Shown here: positions 46,658 through 60,237 of the stretch, one piece after another
Layout: every line of letters starts with the position of its first letter
Position numbering within the stretch: position 1 is the stretch's first letter
NCBI GenBank assembly: GCA_003427395.1
Contig: BFEA01000743.1
Span: 387,167-448,380, forward strand
From: Chara braunii
Taxonomy: Eukaryota; Streptophyta; Charophyceae; Charales; Characeae
DNA length: 61,214 nucleotides
Direction of reading: 5' to 3'
Program-made: the position numbers and the translations under genes
Notes under the pieces: model-generated
The model's input: the letters and a program-made list of their open reading frames with translations, nothing else
The model's database searches: none
Told to the model about the DNA's origin: nothing

Positions 46658-48320
46658 CCGGACCTGATGGTTCTGGCTCCTTATCCATCACGGGGAGCAT
46701 CAGTCCGATTCCTATTCCACCGGCAAGTCGAAATAAAACATTGCAGCACAGAAATACACACGCTTCCTTCTGTCTGGCTGAAGGAACCCTGATCAACATT
46801 GATTACTCCAGCGTGGTGGAGGCTTGACTGTCAGCTTGCCCTGCTTCCCTCTTTCCTCTCAACTCTGCTAAGAGACCTGTCAGATATTACATATAAAGCA
46901 AGAAAGAACTTGGAAGCTACTGAAGCGGATTTTTTCATCCCTTCCTTGAAACCCTGTCCATATGTCTCGTGACCACTCTTTCCTCCCTTATCTTTATTCA
47001 GATAAAAACTATCCAAACCTTAAACCCTAAGCCCGCGTCTACAGAATTGTAAGAAAACCTCCGGACTGTCTTGGCATGTCATCTCAAGTAGTCTGCAGTG
47101 AGTCCTGATGATTTGTTGCATGGAGGTTTTGCCTCCTCCTCCCTGTTTAAGAATTGTGTCAGTCTTTCCAACGTATACAGGAGTCGTTCAGCACAAGCAC
47201 CTTGCTACCTGCCAGCTATACTATGGTAAATTTTCCTTTAATTCTCCTCTGCTGTTCTTCGTCGTTTGGCATGACTTGTCTCATTTTATATCATTTACAA
47301 AGAATCTCTGCTTGAATCAAGCTCCTTGTTTCCACCCAAACTCTCTCCCTTGGAGATGCGAGACCTTCAGTCGTTCTGCAACACCTTTCCTTCCAAATGG
47401 ACCACAACGTTACTTTTCTGATTATGCCAAACCAGATCTTTTTCTTCTTCCGAAAGTGGGCTGGGATGTTAGTCGAAGGGAGTAGCCTGATGAGGTATTG
47501 AGGGAGGGGAGTCGAAACGAGGGAATCCCATAAGTTCGAGGCTCTTGCCCAATATTTTGTCGCCTCTCTGCAGTGTATTAAACATCGGAGCATGTCTTTT
47601 GTTTTTTCTTCGGAGCATACCAAGCATAAGTCTGAACTATTGGGATCGTTTCTTCTTCTTCTGATATGTAACCATTGGTTGACCGGTAGGGCAACATACA
47701 CAATGAGTCATTGGAGGCTTCTGATTTTGACCGGCCGCATTGACTTGAACTTTCTTCATGAAATTTCAATGATCTGACTCGGGTCCTTCCCTAACAGTTT
47801 TTGCCATCTGCCTTTGATTACGGGGTCTGGATCCTTTGTTCTCAGTAGTAATTTATATCCCAGTTTTACTGAGTATTCGTGGATGGTAACTTTGGTCCTG
47901 ATACTTCTGTTTTTGTCAGGAGTCCATGCCCATTCCACCGGGTCAGAGTTCAGGTCCTGGATAGTCGTATCTGCGCTGAAAATCGTTTTTGGCCATGATC
48001 CCAACACTCTTACCTTCATGTGGATGAGAGGGTCTAGAACAAAATTTTCCACGTCCTTCTTCTTAATGGAAGGGAGGCTCTGCGCGGAAGCGGTTATTGG
48101 GAAGGAGAAAAAAAACGATCCGGTATTCGGACTTTGCTGCTGATGGGAGACCCGGTAGGCTCTTGAAGGGGAAATTTCCTATAACTTGATTCCCCAATCT
48201 CCGACCTTCCATGTTGAGGTCTTGCTTAATAGGCGATCGCTCTCGTCTCTCACCCACGGGTTCCCAAGCAGGGGTTGTTTCAAAATTTCATCCTTGGATT
48301 TAGGTTTGACCACTCCATGT
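46625..48320 (-). mobile_element. 5'-truncated LINE (non-LTR retrotransposon) with zf-RVT-like domain
   Basis: On the minus strand, a frame at 48179-48370 contains ILKQPLLGNPWVRDE. A frame at 47756-48052 contains TIHEYSVKLGYKLLL, the conserved stretch preceding the C-terminal region of plant LINE ORF2. A frame at 47291-47701 has CLVCSEEKTKD...HCREATKYW and later FGIIRKVTLWSIWKERC. This fits a zf-RVT-like C-terminal domain, although the ET..HLF histidine appears replaced. Frameshifts and stops separate the frames. A 3' untranslated stretch ends in a 26-base poly(A) tail (T-run on the plus strand at 46625-46650). The 5' limit is uncertain. Confidence 0.75.
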
Positions 48321-48360
48321 ATTCTAAGCAAAGGAAAACGACAAGACGTAGAAACACGTG

Positions 48361-48440
48361 TAGAGAGCAAGAGGGCCCGACTGAGTTAAAGACCCATACG
48401 CGCTGATACATAGACCTGATTCGAATCCAGACTATATACC
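48361..48440 (+). repeat. tRNA-derived SINE-like head, copy 3
   Basis: The sequence gagggcccgactgagttaaa (A-box-like), gacccatacgcgctgata, then catagacctgattcgaatcc (B-box-like) aligns with the other two copies. It lies just past the recognisable LINE coding frames. Confidence 0.5.
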
Positions 48441-49186
48441 TCGTCCCGTTCATGCAGAACTGGAAGTTGAACGCCTTCGTCTTCTTTGTGATGGGTCCTT
48501 GCTCATTCGTTGTAGGGTCCGTTCTAAAAAGAGACTGGAGACAATTAGGACAAGCAAACACAATTTTTGGGTTTTACGTTGTCCCAACTTTTTTCCCTCT
48601 TGAGTTTGTTTTTAGAAGGGAGGGGCACTTTTGGCCACCCCACCCTGTCCTTTCGGATTTTTTTTTTTTTTTTTAAATCAAAGTAATGTGTCGCATCATG
48701 TGCGTAGGTCACACGCACGTAATGCGCTGCAAGGATGATGTAGAATATTTGCAGTGGAGGGAGGCCTCATTTAAACCATTTCACAATTTATGCGTATCAT
48801 TATTGCGCAGGGGGCATGCTTATCCATGCAATTTTATTTGATGTCGTGAAGGACATGGCTTAACGGGCCACAACCTTGAGATATATCATCATCCAGTTTT
48901 GCCAGACCTGTGTCATTTCTTTGTTTTTGACCTTGTGCACCGCACACACACACCCTGCTCCACCAACCCTAACACAAATACACTCTCAGACACACGCATA
49001 CAAATAGGACAATACAAACACACTTATGCACGTGCCACAAACACATGTCGAAAGTCTGACAAAACAGTCTGGCAAAGTCATTGATTTTTTTTTTTTAGTG
49101 TCTATAGCAAACATGGCGGCACACACAGAGGCGTGATTACGGGGCGCTGAGACGGCATCGGATTGCTAGAGAAATATGGAGAATGT

Positions 49187-49187
<1 letters not shown>
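48441..49187. other. Unassigned spacer
   Basis: This contains a T-run at 48659-48674 that could be the tail of another minus-strand retroposon, a short CA-rich stretch near 48940-49030 and a second T-run at 49085-49097. I see no gene. Confidence 0.45.
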
Positions 49188-49246
<59 letters not shown>

Positions 49247-49247
49247 G

Positions 49248-49278
<31 letters not shown>

Positions 49279-49279
49279 G
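49188..49279. repeat. (GA)n/(GATA)n microsatellite at the start of duplication copy B
   Basis: A GA tract interrupted by GATA units directly precedes the duplicated flank, as the GA tract does at 1-82. Confidence 0.95.
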
Positions 49280-49280
49280 A

Positions 49281-49522
49281 ATGCCTACCTAACACTCAAA
49301 CATTGTCTTGTCCAGGCACAAGAGATTCTGGGGATGCGAAGATGGAGAGAGAGAGAAAGAGACGAGGTAAGTATTTCTTGTTTTCTTGTTTTGTTTGTCA
49401 ACTTTAAACTGGCTTCTTCTTTCTCCATTTTTTTTTCTACTTTTTGGTACCCTTTGTTTGCTTAGATTGTTCATCTCTCTGTATTTTTGGTCAGAGAACA
49501 TATTCTCTGTACATAGTGGTGG

Positions 49523-49598
<76 letters not shown>

Positions 49599-50976
49599 AC
49601 ACACACACACACACAGGATCTCAGCCTCACCCTCTCACCCTCTCTATCTCAGCCAATCTCCCACAGTCTACTTTTATAGGTACGTATACATGTGTATCTA
49701 CTTGTCTGTCCTGTCCTATTTATTTCGAACAAAGTTTGCGAGAATAACCACATGTGTGTGGTGCACCTGTGTGGTGTTGTGAATGGTGTGTCGAATTGGA
49801 CACTACAACATTGCCGGGTGGTGTGGATATCATGGCCACTTTTGAACACCGTGTCCTGGTTGTCGTGGTAAAGAGACTTGGCTCTCGAGGCGTAGGTTGC
49901 CTGTTCAAATCCACGATTGCACAGAGGAGGGCCGTAAGCTCATATGTACTGATCTATAACTATTGTCCTAGTCTCCATGAGGCAGCGCCTTTGGTTTCAG
50001 AAAGGACATCGACTATTTATTTGTTTTGCAATTCTCGATGTCATTTCTACCAATCTTCTCAATTGCAGACTACGTTTTCGATCACACCTTTTGTTCCTGT
50101 TTCAATTTGGTCCATTTTTTATAATCGTCATTGTTGCTTTCTACAAACCTTGTGAATTATTCCGTTAGTTTTGTGTGTTTATGGTTAAGGTTTTTCTGGC
50201 TGTCAAATTCAATCTCTTACTTTCACTTTTCCCATTCGGTGGGATGCTTTAAACCAACAGTACTCTAGGGGGCCTCAGGCCCCCTCCGCCGCAAATGCTT
50301 TTGGACCCCTGAAGCACACCGATTCAGTCTCGAGGTATACGCCTAAAAACGTGGTTGGTGCTGGCAGTTTAAGGTTGACATCATCTACACACCGTGCTTC
50401 TCATTCTTGTGCTCCTTTTGGATCCCCATTGTGACACATATCATGTGCTGCGTGTTGACATACGATCCTTGGGGTAATCCCCTAGAAACTCCTCCGTCCA
50501 ACGTGTGTTCTCTTGGTCCAAACCTCAGCCCCTGTACTCCACTCGTTTCTGTTGATTGCATAATCATCAATACTGCTCTTGTTACGCAGGGTAAGTTGTA
50601 GTGAACCTTCGTGTAGATTAGCTTATAGACCATCAGTTCTGGGGAGGATGACGTGTGTTATATGACATTGGAATTACATCATTAATCCGAGTTATAACAG
50701 GAACCTTTGATTGTAAACCGCATAAGTTGTGAGCCCCTTCAACGGGTAACGGACGGGATTCAACTTCGTTGTACCCGTTCAATAACCCCTGACTGTCCCG
50801 TTGAATCTCATTGAATAGTAAAACAGGGGTCTATCGTTGAATCAGGAAAAAATGAACTGGGCGCATTGACCCTCAGACACGTCGTCTTACCAGAACAAGG
50901 TTCTATCAGTCCCTCATCACAATGACGAGGGGTGGGCAAACATTGTCGATGAGGGAGATTGGCGGTGTTTGTGTCG
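49281..50976 (+). repeat. Segmental duplication copy B: non-satellite flank
   Basis: This is the collinear counterpart of 83-1667. The offset is 49198 bp at the start. Differences include the expanded CA tract at 49523-49615 and a small insertion near 50800-50840. The tRNA-like module recurs at 49866-49912 with a better B box (gttcaaatcc). I see no gene. Confidence 0.85.
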
Positions 50977-53900
50977 AGCAACCGAAAACACTTTGGGATA
51001 TGACTTCACAAAAAATACTAAGTTAAACACTGAAATCCCGAAGTGTGTTTACGGTACTGAAACACCGAAAGCACTTAGGAAAATAACTCCGCAAAAAACA
51101 AATTGAAAGCCCGAAGTGTGTTTTCGGTACCGAAACACTTAAAACAATTCGGGATATGACTCCGCAAAAACTACTACATAAAACACCGAAATCCGGAAGT
51201 GCATTTTCGGTACCGAAACACCGAAAGCAGTTCAGGACATGACTTCGCAAAAAAGACTAACACCGAAAACACATCGGGATATGACTCCTGCAAAAAATAC
51301 CAAGTAAAACACCGAAATCCCGAAGTGCGTTTCTAGTATCGAAACACTGAAAACACTTTGGGATATGACTTCACAAAATGCCTGAGTAAAACACCGAAAT
51401 CCCAAAGTACATTTTTAGTACCGAAACATCGAAAACACTTCGGGATATGCTATATTACAACAACGAAAACCTGAAATGTGTTTTCGGTACCGAAACACTT
51501 AAAGCACTTCGGGAAATAACTTCGCAAAAAAGACTAACCCCGAAATCCCGAAGTACGTTTTGAGTACCGAAACACCGAAAGCACTTCAGGATATAACTCC
51601 GTAAAAAATACTAAGTAAAACACCGAAATCCCGGAAACTGTTTTCGGTATCGAACACCGAAAACACTTCGGGATATGACTTCGCAAATGCGTAAGAAAAA
51701 CACAAAAATCCCGAAGTATATTTTCCGTACCGAAACATCGAAAGCACTTTGGGATGTAATGTATTAAACATCGAAATCCAGCAGTGCATTTTCGGTACTG
51801 AAACACCGAAAGCACTTCGGGATATGACTCCGCAAAAAATACTAAGTAAAACACCGAAATCCCGAAGTGTGTTTTTGGTACCAAAACACCGAAAACACTT
51901 CGGGATATGACTTCGCAAATGCCTAAGAAAAACATCGAAATCCCGAAGTATATTTTCGGTACCGTAACACCAAAAACACTTCGGAATATGATGTATTAAG
52001 CATCGATATCCCGAAGTAAATTTTCGATTGCAAACACCGAAAACACTTCCGGATATAACTTCGCAAAAAATACTAACACCGAAATTCGAAAGTATGTTTT
52101 GGGTACCAAAACACTGAAAGCACTTTGGGATATGACTCCGCAAAAAATACAAAGTGAAACACCGAATTCCCGAAGTGCGTTTTCGGTACCGAAACACCGA
52201 AAGCACTTCGGGATATGACTCCGCAAAAAATACAAAGTGAAACACCGAAATCCCGAAGTGCGTTTTTGGTACCGAAACACCGAAAGCACTTTGGGATATG
52301 ACTTCGCAAAAAGCCTAAGTAAAACACCGAAATCTCGAAGTACATTTTCGGTCCCGAAACACCGAAAACACTTCGAGATATGCTGTATTACACATCGAGA
52401 TCCCGAAGTGTGTTTTAAGTACTGAAACACCGAAAGCACTTCGGAATATGGCTTCGCAAAAAAGACTTACACAGAAATCCCAAAGCAAGTTTTCGGTACC
52501 GAAACATCGAAAGCACTTCGGGACATGACTTCGCAAAAAATACTAAGTAAAACACCAATATCGTGAAGGGAGTTTTTAATACCGAAACACCAAGAGCACT
52601 TCGGGATATGACTTCGCAAATGCCTAAGTAAAACACCGAAATCCCAAAGTACATTTTCGGTATCGAAACACTGAAAACACCTCGGGATATGATGTATTAA
52701 ACATCGAAATCCCCAAGTGCATTTTCAGTACAGGAACACCGAAAGCATTTTAAGACATAACTGTTAAAAAAAACTAAACCCGAAATCCAGAAGTACGTTT
52801 TCGGTACTGAAACATCGACAACATTTCGGGATATGATTCTGCAAACAATACAAAGTAAAACACCGAAATGTGGAAGTGAGTTTTCGGTACCGAAATACCG
52901 AAAGCACTTCAGGATTTGATTCCGCAAAAAATACTAAGTGAAACACCAAAATCCCGAAGTGCATTTTTGGTGCCGAAACACCGAAAACACTTTGGGATAT
53001 GACTTCTCAAAATGCCTAAGTAAAACACCGAAATCCCAAAGTACATTTTCGGTACCGAAACACCGAAAGCACTTCGTGATACGCTGTATTGCACACCGAA
53101 ATCCTTAAGTGTGTTTTCGATATCGAAACACAGAAAGCACTTCAGGATATGACTTCGCAAAAAAGACTAACACCGAAATCCCGAAGTACGTTTTCGGTAC
53201 CGAAACATCGAAAACACTTCGGAATATGACTCCGGAAAAAATACTAAGTAAAACACCGAAATCCCGAAGTGCGTTTTTAGTACCGAAACACCGAAAGCAC
53301 TTCGGGATATGACTTCGCAAATGCCTAAAAAAGACTAACACCGAACTTCCGAAGCACGTTTTCGGTACTGAAATACTCAAAGCATTCCGGGATATGACTC
53401 CGCAAAAAATACTAAGTAAAACACCAAAATCCCAAAGTGCATTTTCGATACAGGAACACCGAAAGTACTTCGGGATATGACTCCGCAAAAAATACGAAGT
53501 AAAACACCGAAATTCCGAAGTACGTTTTCGGTATCGAAACACCGAAAGCACTTCGGGATACGACTTTGCAAATGCCTAAGTAAAACACCGAGATCCCAAA
53601 GTACATTTTCGGTACCGAAACACCGAAAGCACTTCGGGATATGACTTCGCAAAAAACACTAACACCGGAATCCCAAACTACGTTTTCGGTACTGAAACAC
53701 CGAAAGCACATCAGGGTACGACTCCGCAAGAAATACCAAGTAAGACACCGAAATCGCGAAGTGCGTTTCTGGTACTGAAACACCGAAAATACTTTGGGAT
53801 ATTACTTCACAAAACGCCTAAGTCAAACACCGAAATCCCGAAGTACATTTTTAGAACCGAAACATCGAAAGCACTTCGGGATATGCTACATTACAACAAC

Positions 53901-56900
53901 GAAAACCTAAAATGTGTTTTCGGTACCGAAACACTGAAAACACTTCGAAAAATAACTTCGCAAAAAACACTTACACCGAAATCCCGAAATACGTTTTGAG
54001 TACCGAAACACCGAAAGCACTTCAAGATATGACTCCGTGAAAAATACTACGTAAAACACCGAAATCCCGAAGTGTGTTTTTGGTATGAAAACACCAAAAG
54101 CACTTTGGGATATGACTTTGCAAATGCGTAAGAGAAACACTAAAATCCCGAAGTATATTTTCGGTACCGAAACATCGAAAGCACTTCGGGATATGATGTA
54201 TTAAACATCGAAATCCTGCAGTGCATTTTCGGTACCGAAACACCGAAAGCACTTCGGGATATGACTTCGCAATAAAGACTAACACCGGAATCCCGAAGTA
54301 CGTTTTCGGTACTGAAACACTGAAAACACTTCGGGATATGACTCCGAGAAAAGTACTAAGTAAAACACTGAAATCCCGAAGTCTGTTTTCGGTACCAAAA
54401 CACCGAAAGCACTTCCGGATATGACTTCGCAAATGCCTAAGAAAAACATTGGAATCCCGGAGAATATTTTCGGTACCGTAACACCAAAAACACTTCGGAA
54501 TATGATGTATTAAACATCAATATCCCCAAGTGGATTTTCGGTACAGAAACACCCAAAGCACTTTCGGATATGACTTCACAAAAAATACTAACACCGAAAT
54601 TCGGGAGTATGTTTTGGGTACCGAAACACTGAAAGCACTTTGAGATATGACTCCGCAAAAAATACATAGTAAAACACCGAAATCCCGAATGACATTTTTG
54701 GTACCGAAACACCAAAAACACTTTGAGATATGACTTCGCAAAATGCCTGAGCAAAACACTGAAACCCCGAAGGACATTTTGGTATCGAAACACCGAAAGA
54801 ACTTCGGGATATGTTGTATTGCACATCGAAATCCCGAAGTGTGTTTACGGAACCGAAACACCAAAAGCACTTCGGAAAATGACTCCGTAAAAAACAAATT
54901 GAAAGCCCGAAGTGGGTTTTTGGTACCAAAACACTCAAAACAATTCGGGATACGACTCCGCAAAAACTGCTACATAAAACACCGAAATCCCGAAGTGCAT
55001 TTTCGGTACCGAAACACCGAAACCACTTCGGGATGTGACTTCGCAAAGAAGACTAACACCGAAATCCCAAAGTACGTTTTCGGTATTGAACCATCGAAAA
55101 CACATCAGGATATGACTCCGTAAAAAATACCAAGTAAAACACCGAAATCCCGAAGTGCGTTTCTAGTACCGAAACACCGAAAACAGTTTGGGATATCACT
55201 TCACAAAATGCCAAGTAAAACACCGAAATCCCAAAGAACATTTTTAGTACCGAAACATCGAAAGCACTTCTGGATATGCTATATTACAACAACGAAAACC
55301 TGAAATGTGTTTCGGTACCGAAACACTCAAAGCACGTCTGGAAAGCACTTCAGGGTATGACTCCGTAAAAAATACTAAGTAAAACACCAAAATCCTGAAG
55401 TGTGTTTTCGATACCGAAACACCAAAAGCACTTCGGGATATGACTTCGCAAATGCGTAAGAAAAACACAGAAATCCCGAAGTATATTTTCGGTACCGAAA
55501 CATCGAAAGCACTTCGGGATATGATGTATTAAACATCGAAATCCCGCAGTGCATTTTCGGTACGGAAACACCGAAAGCACTTCGAAGTATGACTTCGTAA
55601 AAAAGACTAACACCGAAATCCCGAAGTACGTTTTCGGTACCGAAACACCCAAAACACTTCGAGATATGACTCAACAAAAAATACTAAGTAAACCACCGAA
55701 ATCTCGAAGTGTGTTTTCGGTACCAAAACACCGAAATGACTTCGAGATATGACTTCGCAAATGCCTAAGAAAAATATCGAAATCCCGAAGTATATTTTCG
55801 GTACCGTAGCACCAAAAACAGTTCGGAATATGATGTATTAAGCATCGATATTCTGAAGCAGATTTTCAGTATTGAAACACTGAAAGCACTTCCGGATATG
55901 ACTTCGCAAAAAATACTAACGCCGAAATTCGGAAGTATGTTTTGAGTACCGAAACACTGAAAATACTTTGGGATATGACTCCGCAAAAAATACAAAGTGA
56001 AATACCGAAATCCCGAAGTGTGTTTTTGGTACCGAAACACCGAAAACACTTTGGGATATGACTTCGCAAAAGTCTAAGTAAAACACCGAAATCCCGAAGT
56101 ACACTTTCGGTCCCGAAACATCGAAAGCACTTCGAGATATGCTGTATTACACATCGAAATCCCGAAGTGTGTTTTAAGTACTGAAACACCAAAAGCACTT
56201 CGGGATATATGACTTCGCAAAAAAGACTGACACTGAAATCCCGAAGTAAGTTTTCGGTACCGAAACATCGAAAGCACTTCGGGACATGACTCCGCAAAAA
56301 ATACTAAGTAAAACACCGAAATCCCAAAGTTCATTTTCGGTACCGAAACACCGAAAATACTTCGGGATATGATGTATTAAACATCGAAATCCCCAAGTGC
56401 ATTTTCAGTACAGGAACACCGAAAGCATTTTAAGACATAACTGCTAAAAAAAACTAAACCCGAAATCCAGAAGTACGTTTTCGGTACCGAAACATCGAAA
56501 GCATTTCGGGATATGATTCAGCAAACAATACTAAGTAAAACAATGAAATGTTGAAGTGCGTTTTCGGTACCGAAACACCGAAAGCACTTCACGATTTGAT
56601 TCCGCAAAAAATACTAAGTGAAAGACAAAAATCCCGAAGTGCGTTTTTGGTACCGAAACACCGAAAACACTTTGGGATATGACTTCGTGAAGTGCCTAAG
56701 TAAAGCACCAAAATCCCAAAGTACATTTTCGGTACCGCAACACCGAAAGCACTTCGTGATATGCTGTATTGCACACCGAAATCCTTAAGTGTGTTTTCGA
56801 TACCGAAACACGGAAAGCACTTCGGGATATGACTTCGCAAAAAAGACTAACACCGAAATCCCGAAGTACGTTTTCGGTACCGAAACATCGAAAGCACTTC

Positions 56901-59900
56901 GGAATATGACTTCGCAAAAAATACTATGTAAAACACCGGAATTCCGAAATGCGTTTTTGGTACCGAAACATCGAAAGCACTTCGGGATATGACTTCGCAA
57001 ATGCCGAAAAAAGACTACCACAGAACTCCCGAAGCACGTTTTCGGTACCGAAATACCGAAAGCACTTNGGGATATGACTCCGCAAAAAATACTGACTAAA
57101 ACAACAAAATCCCGAGATGCGTTTTCAATACAGGAACACCGAAAGCACTTCGGGATATGACTCTGCAAAAAATACTAAGTAAAACACCGAAATCCCAAAG
57201 TGCGTTTTCGGTACCCAAATACCGAAAGCAGTTCGGGATACGACTTCGCAAATGCCTAAGTAAAACATCGAAATCCCAAAGTACATTTTCGGTACCGAAA
57301 CACCGAAAGCACTTCGGGATATGACTTCGCCAAAAAGACTAACACCGAAATCCAAAAGTACGTTTTTGGTACTGAAACACCGAAAGCACATCGGGGTACG
57401 ACTCCGCAAAAAATACCAAGTAAAACACCGAAATCCCAAAGTACGTTTCTGGTACCGAAACACCGAAAACACTTTGGGATATTACTTCACAAAATACCTA
57501 AGCAAAACACCGAAATTCTGAGGTACATTTTTTGTACCGAATCATCGAAAGCACTTCGGGATATGCTACATTACAACAACGAAAACCGCAAATGTGTTTT
57601 CGGTACCGAAACGCTTAAAGCAGTTCGGGAAATAACTTCGCAAAAAAGACTAACACTAAAATCCCGAAGTACGTTTTGAGTACCGGAACACCGAAAGTAT
57701 TTCAAGATATGACTCCGTAAAAAATACTAAGTAAAACACCGAAATCCCGAAGTGTATTTTCGGTATTGAAACACCGAAAGCACTTCAGGATATGGCCTCG
57801 CAAATGTGTAACAGAAATCCCGAAGTATATTTTCGGTACCGAAACATCGAATGCATTTTCGGTACTGAAACACCGAAAGCGTTTCGGGATATTACTTCGC
57901 AAGAAAGACAAACACCGAAATCCCGAAGTACGTTTTCGGTACCGAAACACTGAAAGCACTTCGGGATATGACTCCGCAAAAAATACTAAGTAAAACACCG
58001 AAATCCCGAAGTGTGTTTTCGGTACCAAAACACCGAAAGCACTTCGGGATATGACTACGCAAATGCCTAACAAAAACATCGAAATCCCGAAGCATATTTC
58101 CGGTACCATAACACCAAAAACGCTTCGAAATATGATGTATTAAACATCAATATCCCGAAGTGGATTTTCGGTAGCGAAACACCCAAAGCACTTCCGGATA
58201 TGACTTCGCAAAAAATACTTACACCGAAATTCGGAAGTATGTTTCGGGTACCGAAACACTGAAAGCACTTTGGGATATGACTCCGCAAAAAATACAAAGT
58301 AAAACACCGAAATCTCGAAGTGCGTTTTTGGTATCAAAACACCGAAAGCACTTTGGGATATGACTTCCCAAAATGCCTAAGCAAAACACGGCAATCCCGA
58401 AGTACATTTTCGGTACATAAACACCAAAAGCACTTCGGGATATACTGTATTACACATCGAAATCCCGAAGTGTGGTTTCAGTACCGAAACGCCAAAAACA
58501 CTTCGAGATATGACTTCCCAAAAAAAACTAACACCGAAATTCCGAAGTACGTTTTCGGTACCGAAACATCGAAAGGACTTCGGGACATGACTCCGCAAAA
58601 AATACTAAGTAAAACACCGAAATCGCGAGGTGAGTTTTTGGTACCGAAACACCAAAAGCACTTCAGGATATGACTACGCAAATGCATAAGTAAAACACCG
58701 AAATCCCAAAGTACATTTTCGGTACCGAAAAACCAAAAGCACTTCGGGATATGACTCCGCAAAAAATACCAAGTAAAACACCGAAATCCCGAAGTGCGTT
58801 TTCGGTACCGAAACACCAAAAGCACTTCGGGATACGACTTCGCAAATGCCTAAGTAAAACACCGAAATCCCAAAGTACATTTTCGGTACCGAAACACCAA
58901 AACCACTTCGGGATATGACTCTGCAATAAAGACTAACACCAAAATCTCATAGTACGTTTTCGGTACTGAAACACCAAAAGCACATCGGGATATGACTCCG
59001 CAAAAAATACAAAGTAAAACACCGAAATCCCGAAATGCGTTTCTGGTACCGAAATACCGAAAACACTTTGGGATACAACTTCACAAAATGCCCAAGTAAA
59101 ACACCGAAATCCCGAAGTACATTTTTAGTACTGAAACATCGAAAGTACTTCGGGATATGCTATATTACAACAACGAAAACCTGAAATGTGTTTTCGGTAC
59201 CGAGACACTAAAAGCACTTCGGGAAATAACTTCGCCAAAAAGACTAACACCGAAATCCCGAAGTACGTTTTGAGTACCGAAACACGGAAAGCACGTCGGG
59301 ATATGACTCGGTAAAAAATACTAAATAAAACACTGAAATCCCGAAGTGTGTTTTTGATACCGAAACACCAAAAACACTTCGGCATATCACTTCGCAAATG
59401 CGTAAAAAAAAGACAGAAATCCCGAAGTATATTTTCGCTACTGAAACATCGAAAGCACTTCGGGATATGATGTATTAATCATAGAAATCCCGCAGTGCAT
59501 TCTCGGTACCAAAACACCAAAAGCACTTCGGGATATGACTTCGCAAAAAAGACTAACACCGAAATCCTAAAGTACGTTTTCGGTACCAAAACATCGAAAG
59601 CACTTCGGAATATGACTCCGCAAACACCGAAATCCCAAAGTGCGTTTTTGGTACCGAAACACCGAAAGCACTTCGGGATATGACTTCGGAAATGCCTAAA
59701 AAAGACTAATACCGAACTCCCGAAGTACGTTTTCGGTACCGAAATACTGAAAGCACTTCGGGATATGACTCCGCAAAAAATACCAAGTAAAACACCAAAA
59801 TCCCGAAGTGTGTTTTCGGTACAGAAACACCGAAATATGACTCCGCAAAAAATACTAAGTAAAACACCGAAATCCCGAAGTGCGTTTTCGGTACAGAAAC

Positions 59901-60084
59901 AGCGAAAGCACTTTGGGATATCACTTCACAAAATGCCTAAGTAAAACACCAAAATCCCAAAGTACTTTTTCGGTACCGAAACACCGAAAGCACTTCGGGA
60001 TATGATGAATTAAACATTGAAATCCCGAAGTGCGTTTTCAGTAGTGAAACAAGAAAAGCACTTCGGGATATAACTTCCTGTAGC
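50977..60084 (+). repeat. Satellite family 1 array, copy B, with tandem ~3.7-3.8-kb higher-order repeats
   Basis: Same units and linkers as 1668-6760, but about 9.1 kb long. Marker variants recur with a long period. The word aattgaaagcccgaag appears at 51101 and 54897. The word acaacaacga appears at 51457 and 55286, and at 53893 and 57573. The word taagacataactg appears at 52751 and 56431, embedded in about 128 bp that differ at only two positions. The array therefore contains two large tandem blocks of about 3.7-3.8 kb plus a tail. Confidence 0.93.
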
Positions 60085-60237
60085 TAGTAAGTTTAATCCC
60101 GAAACCACTTGTCGGTGTTCAAAAAACCCGAAGTCATAAATGGACGTTTTGTCTTCACCAAACCCAAACATTGATTTCGGTAACTTGGTTTAGCGAATTC
60201 GGTAACCGTTCGCTAATAAACTTCGATGCTAGGTTCG

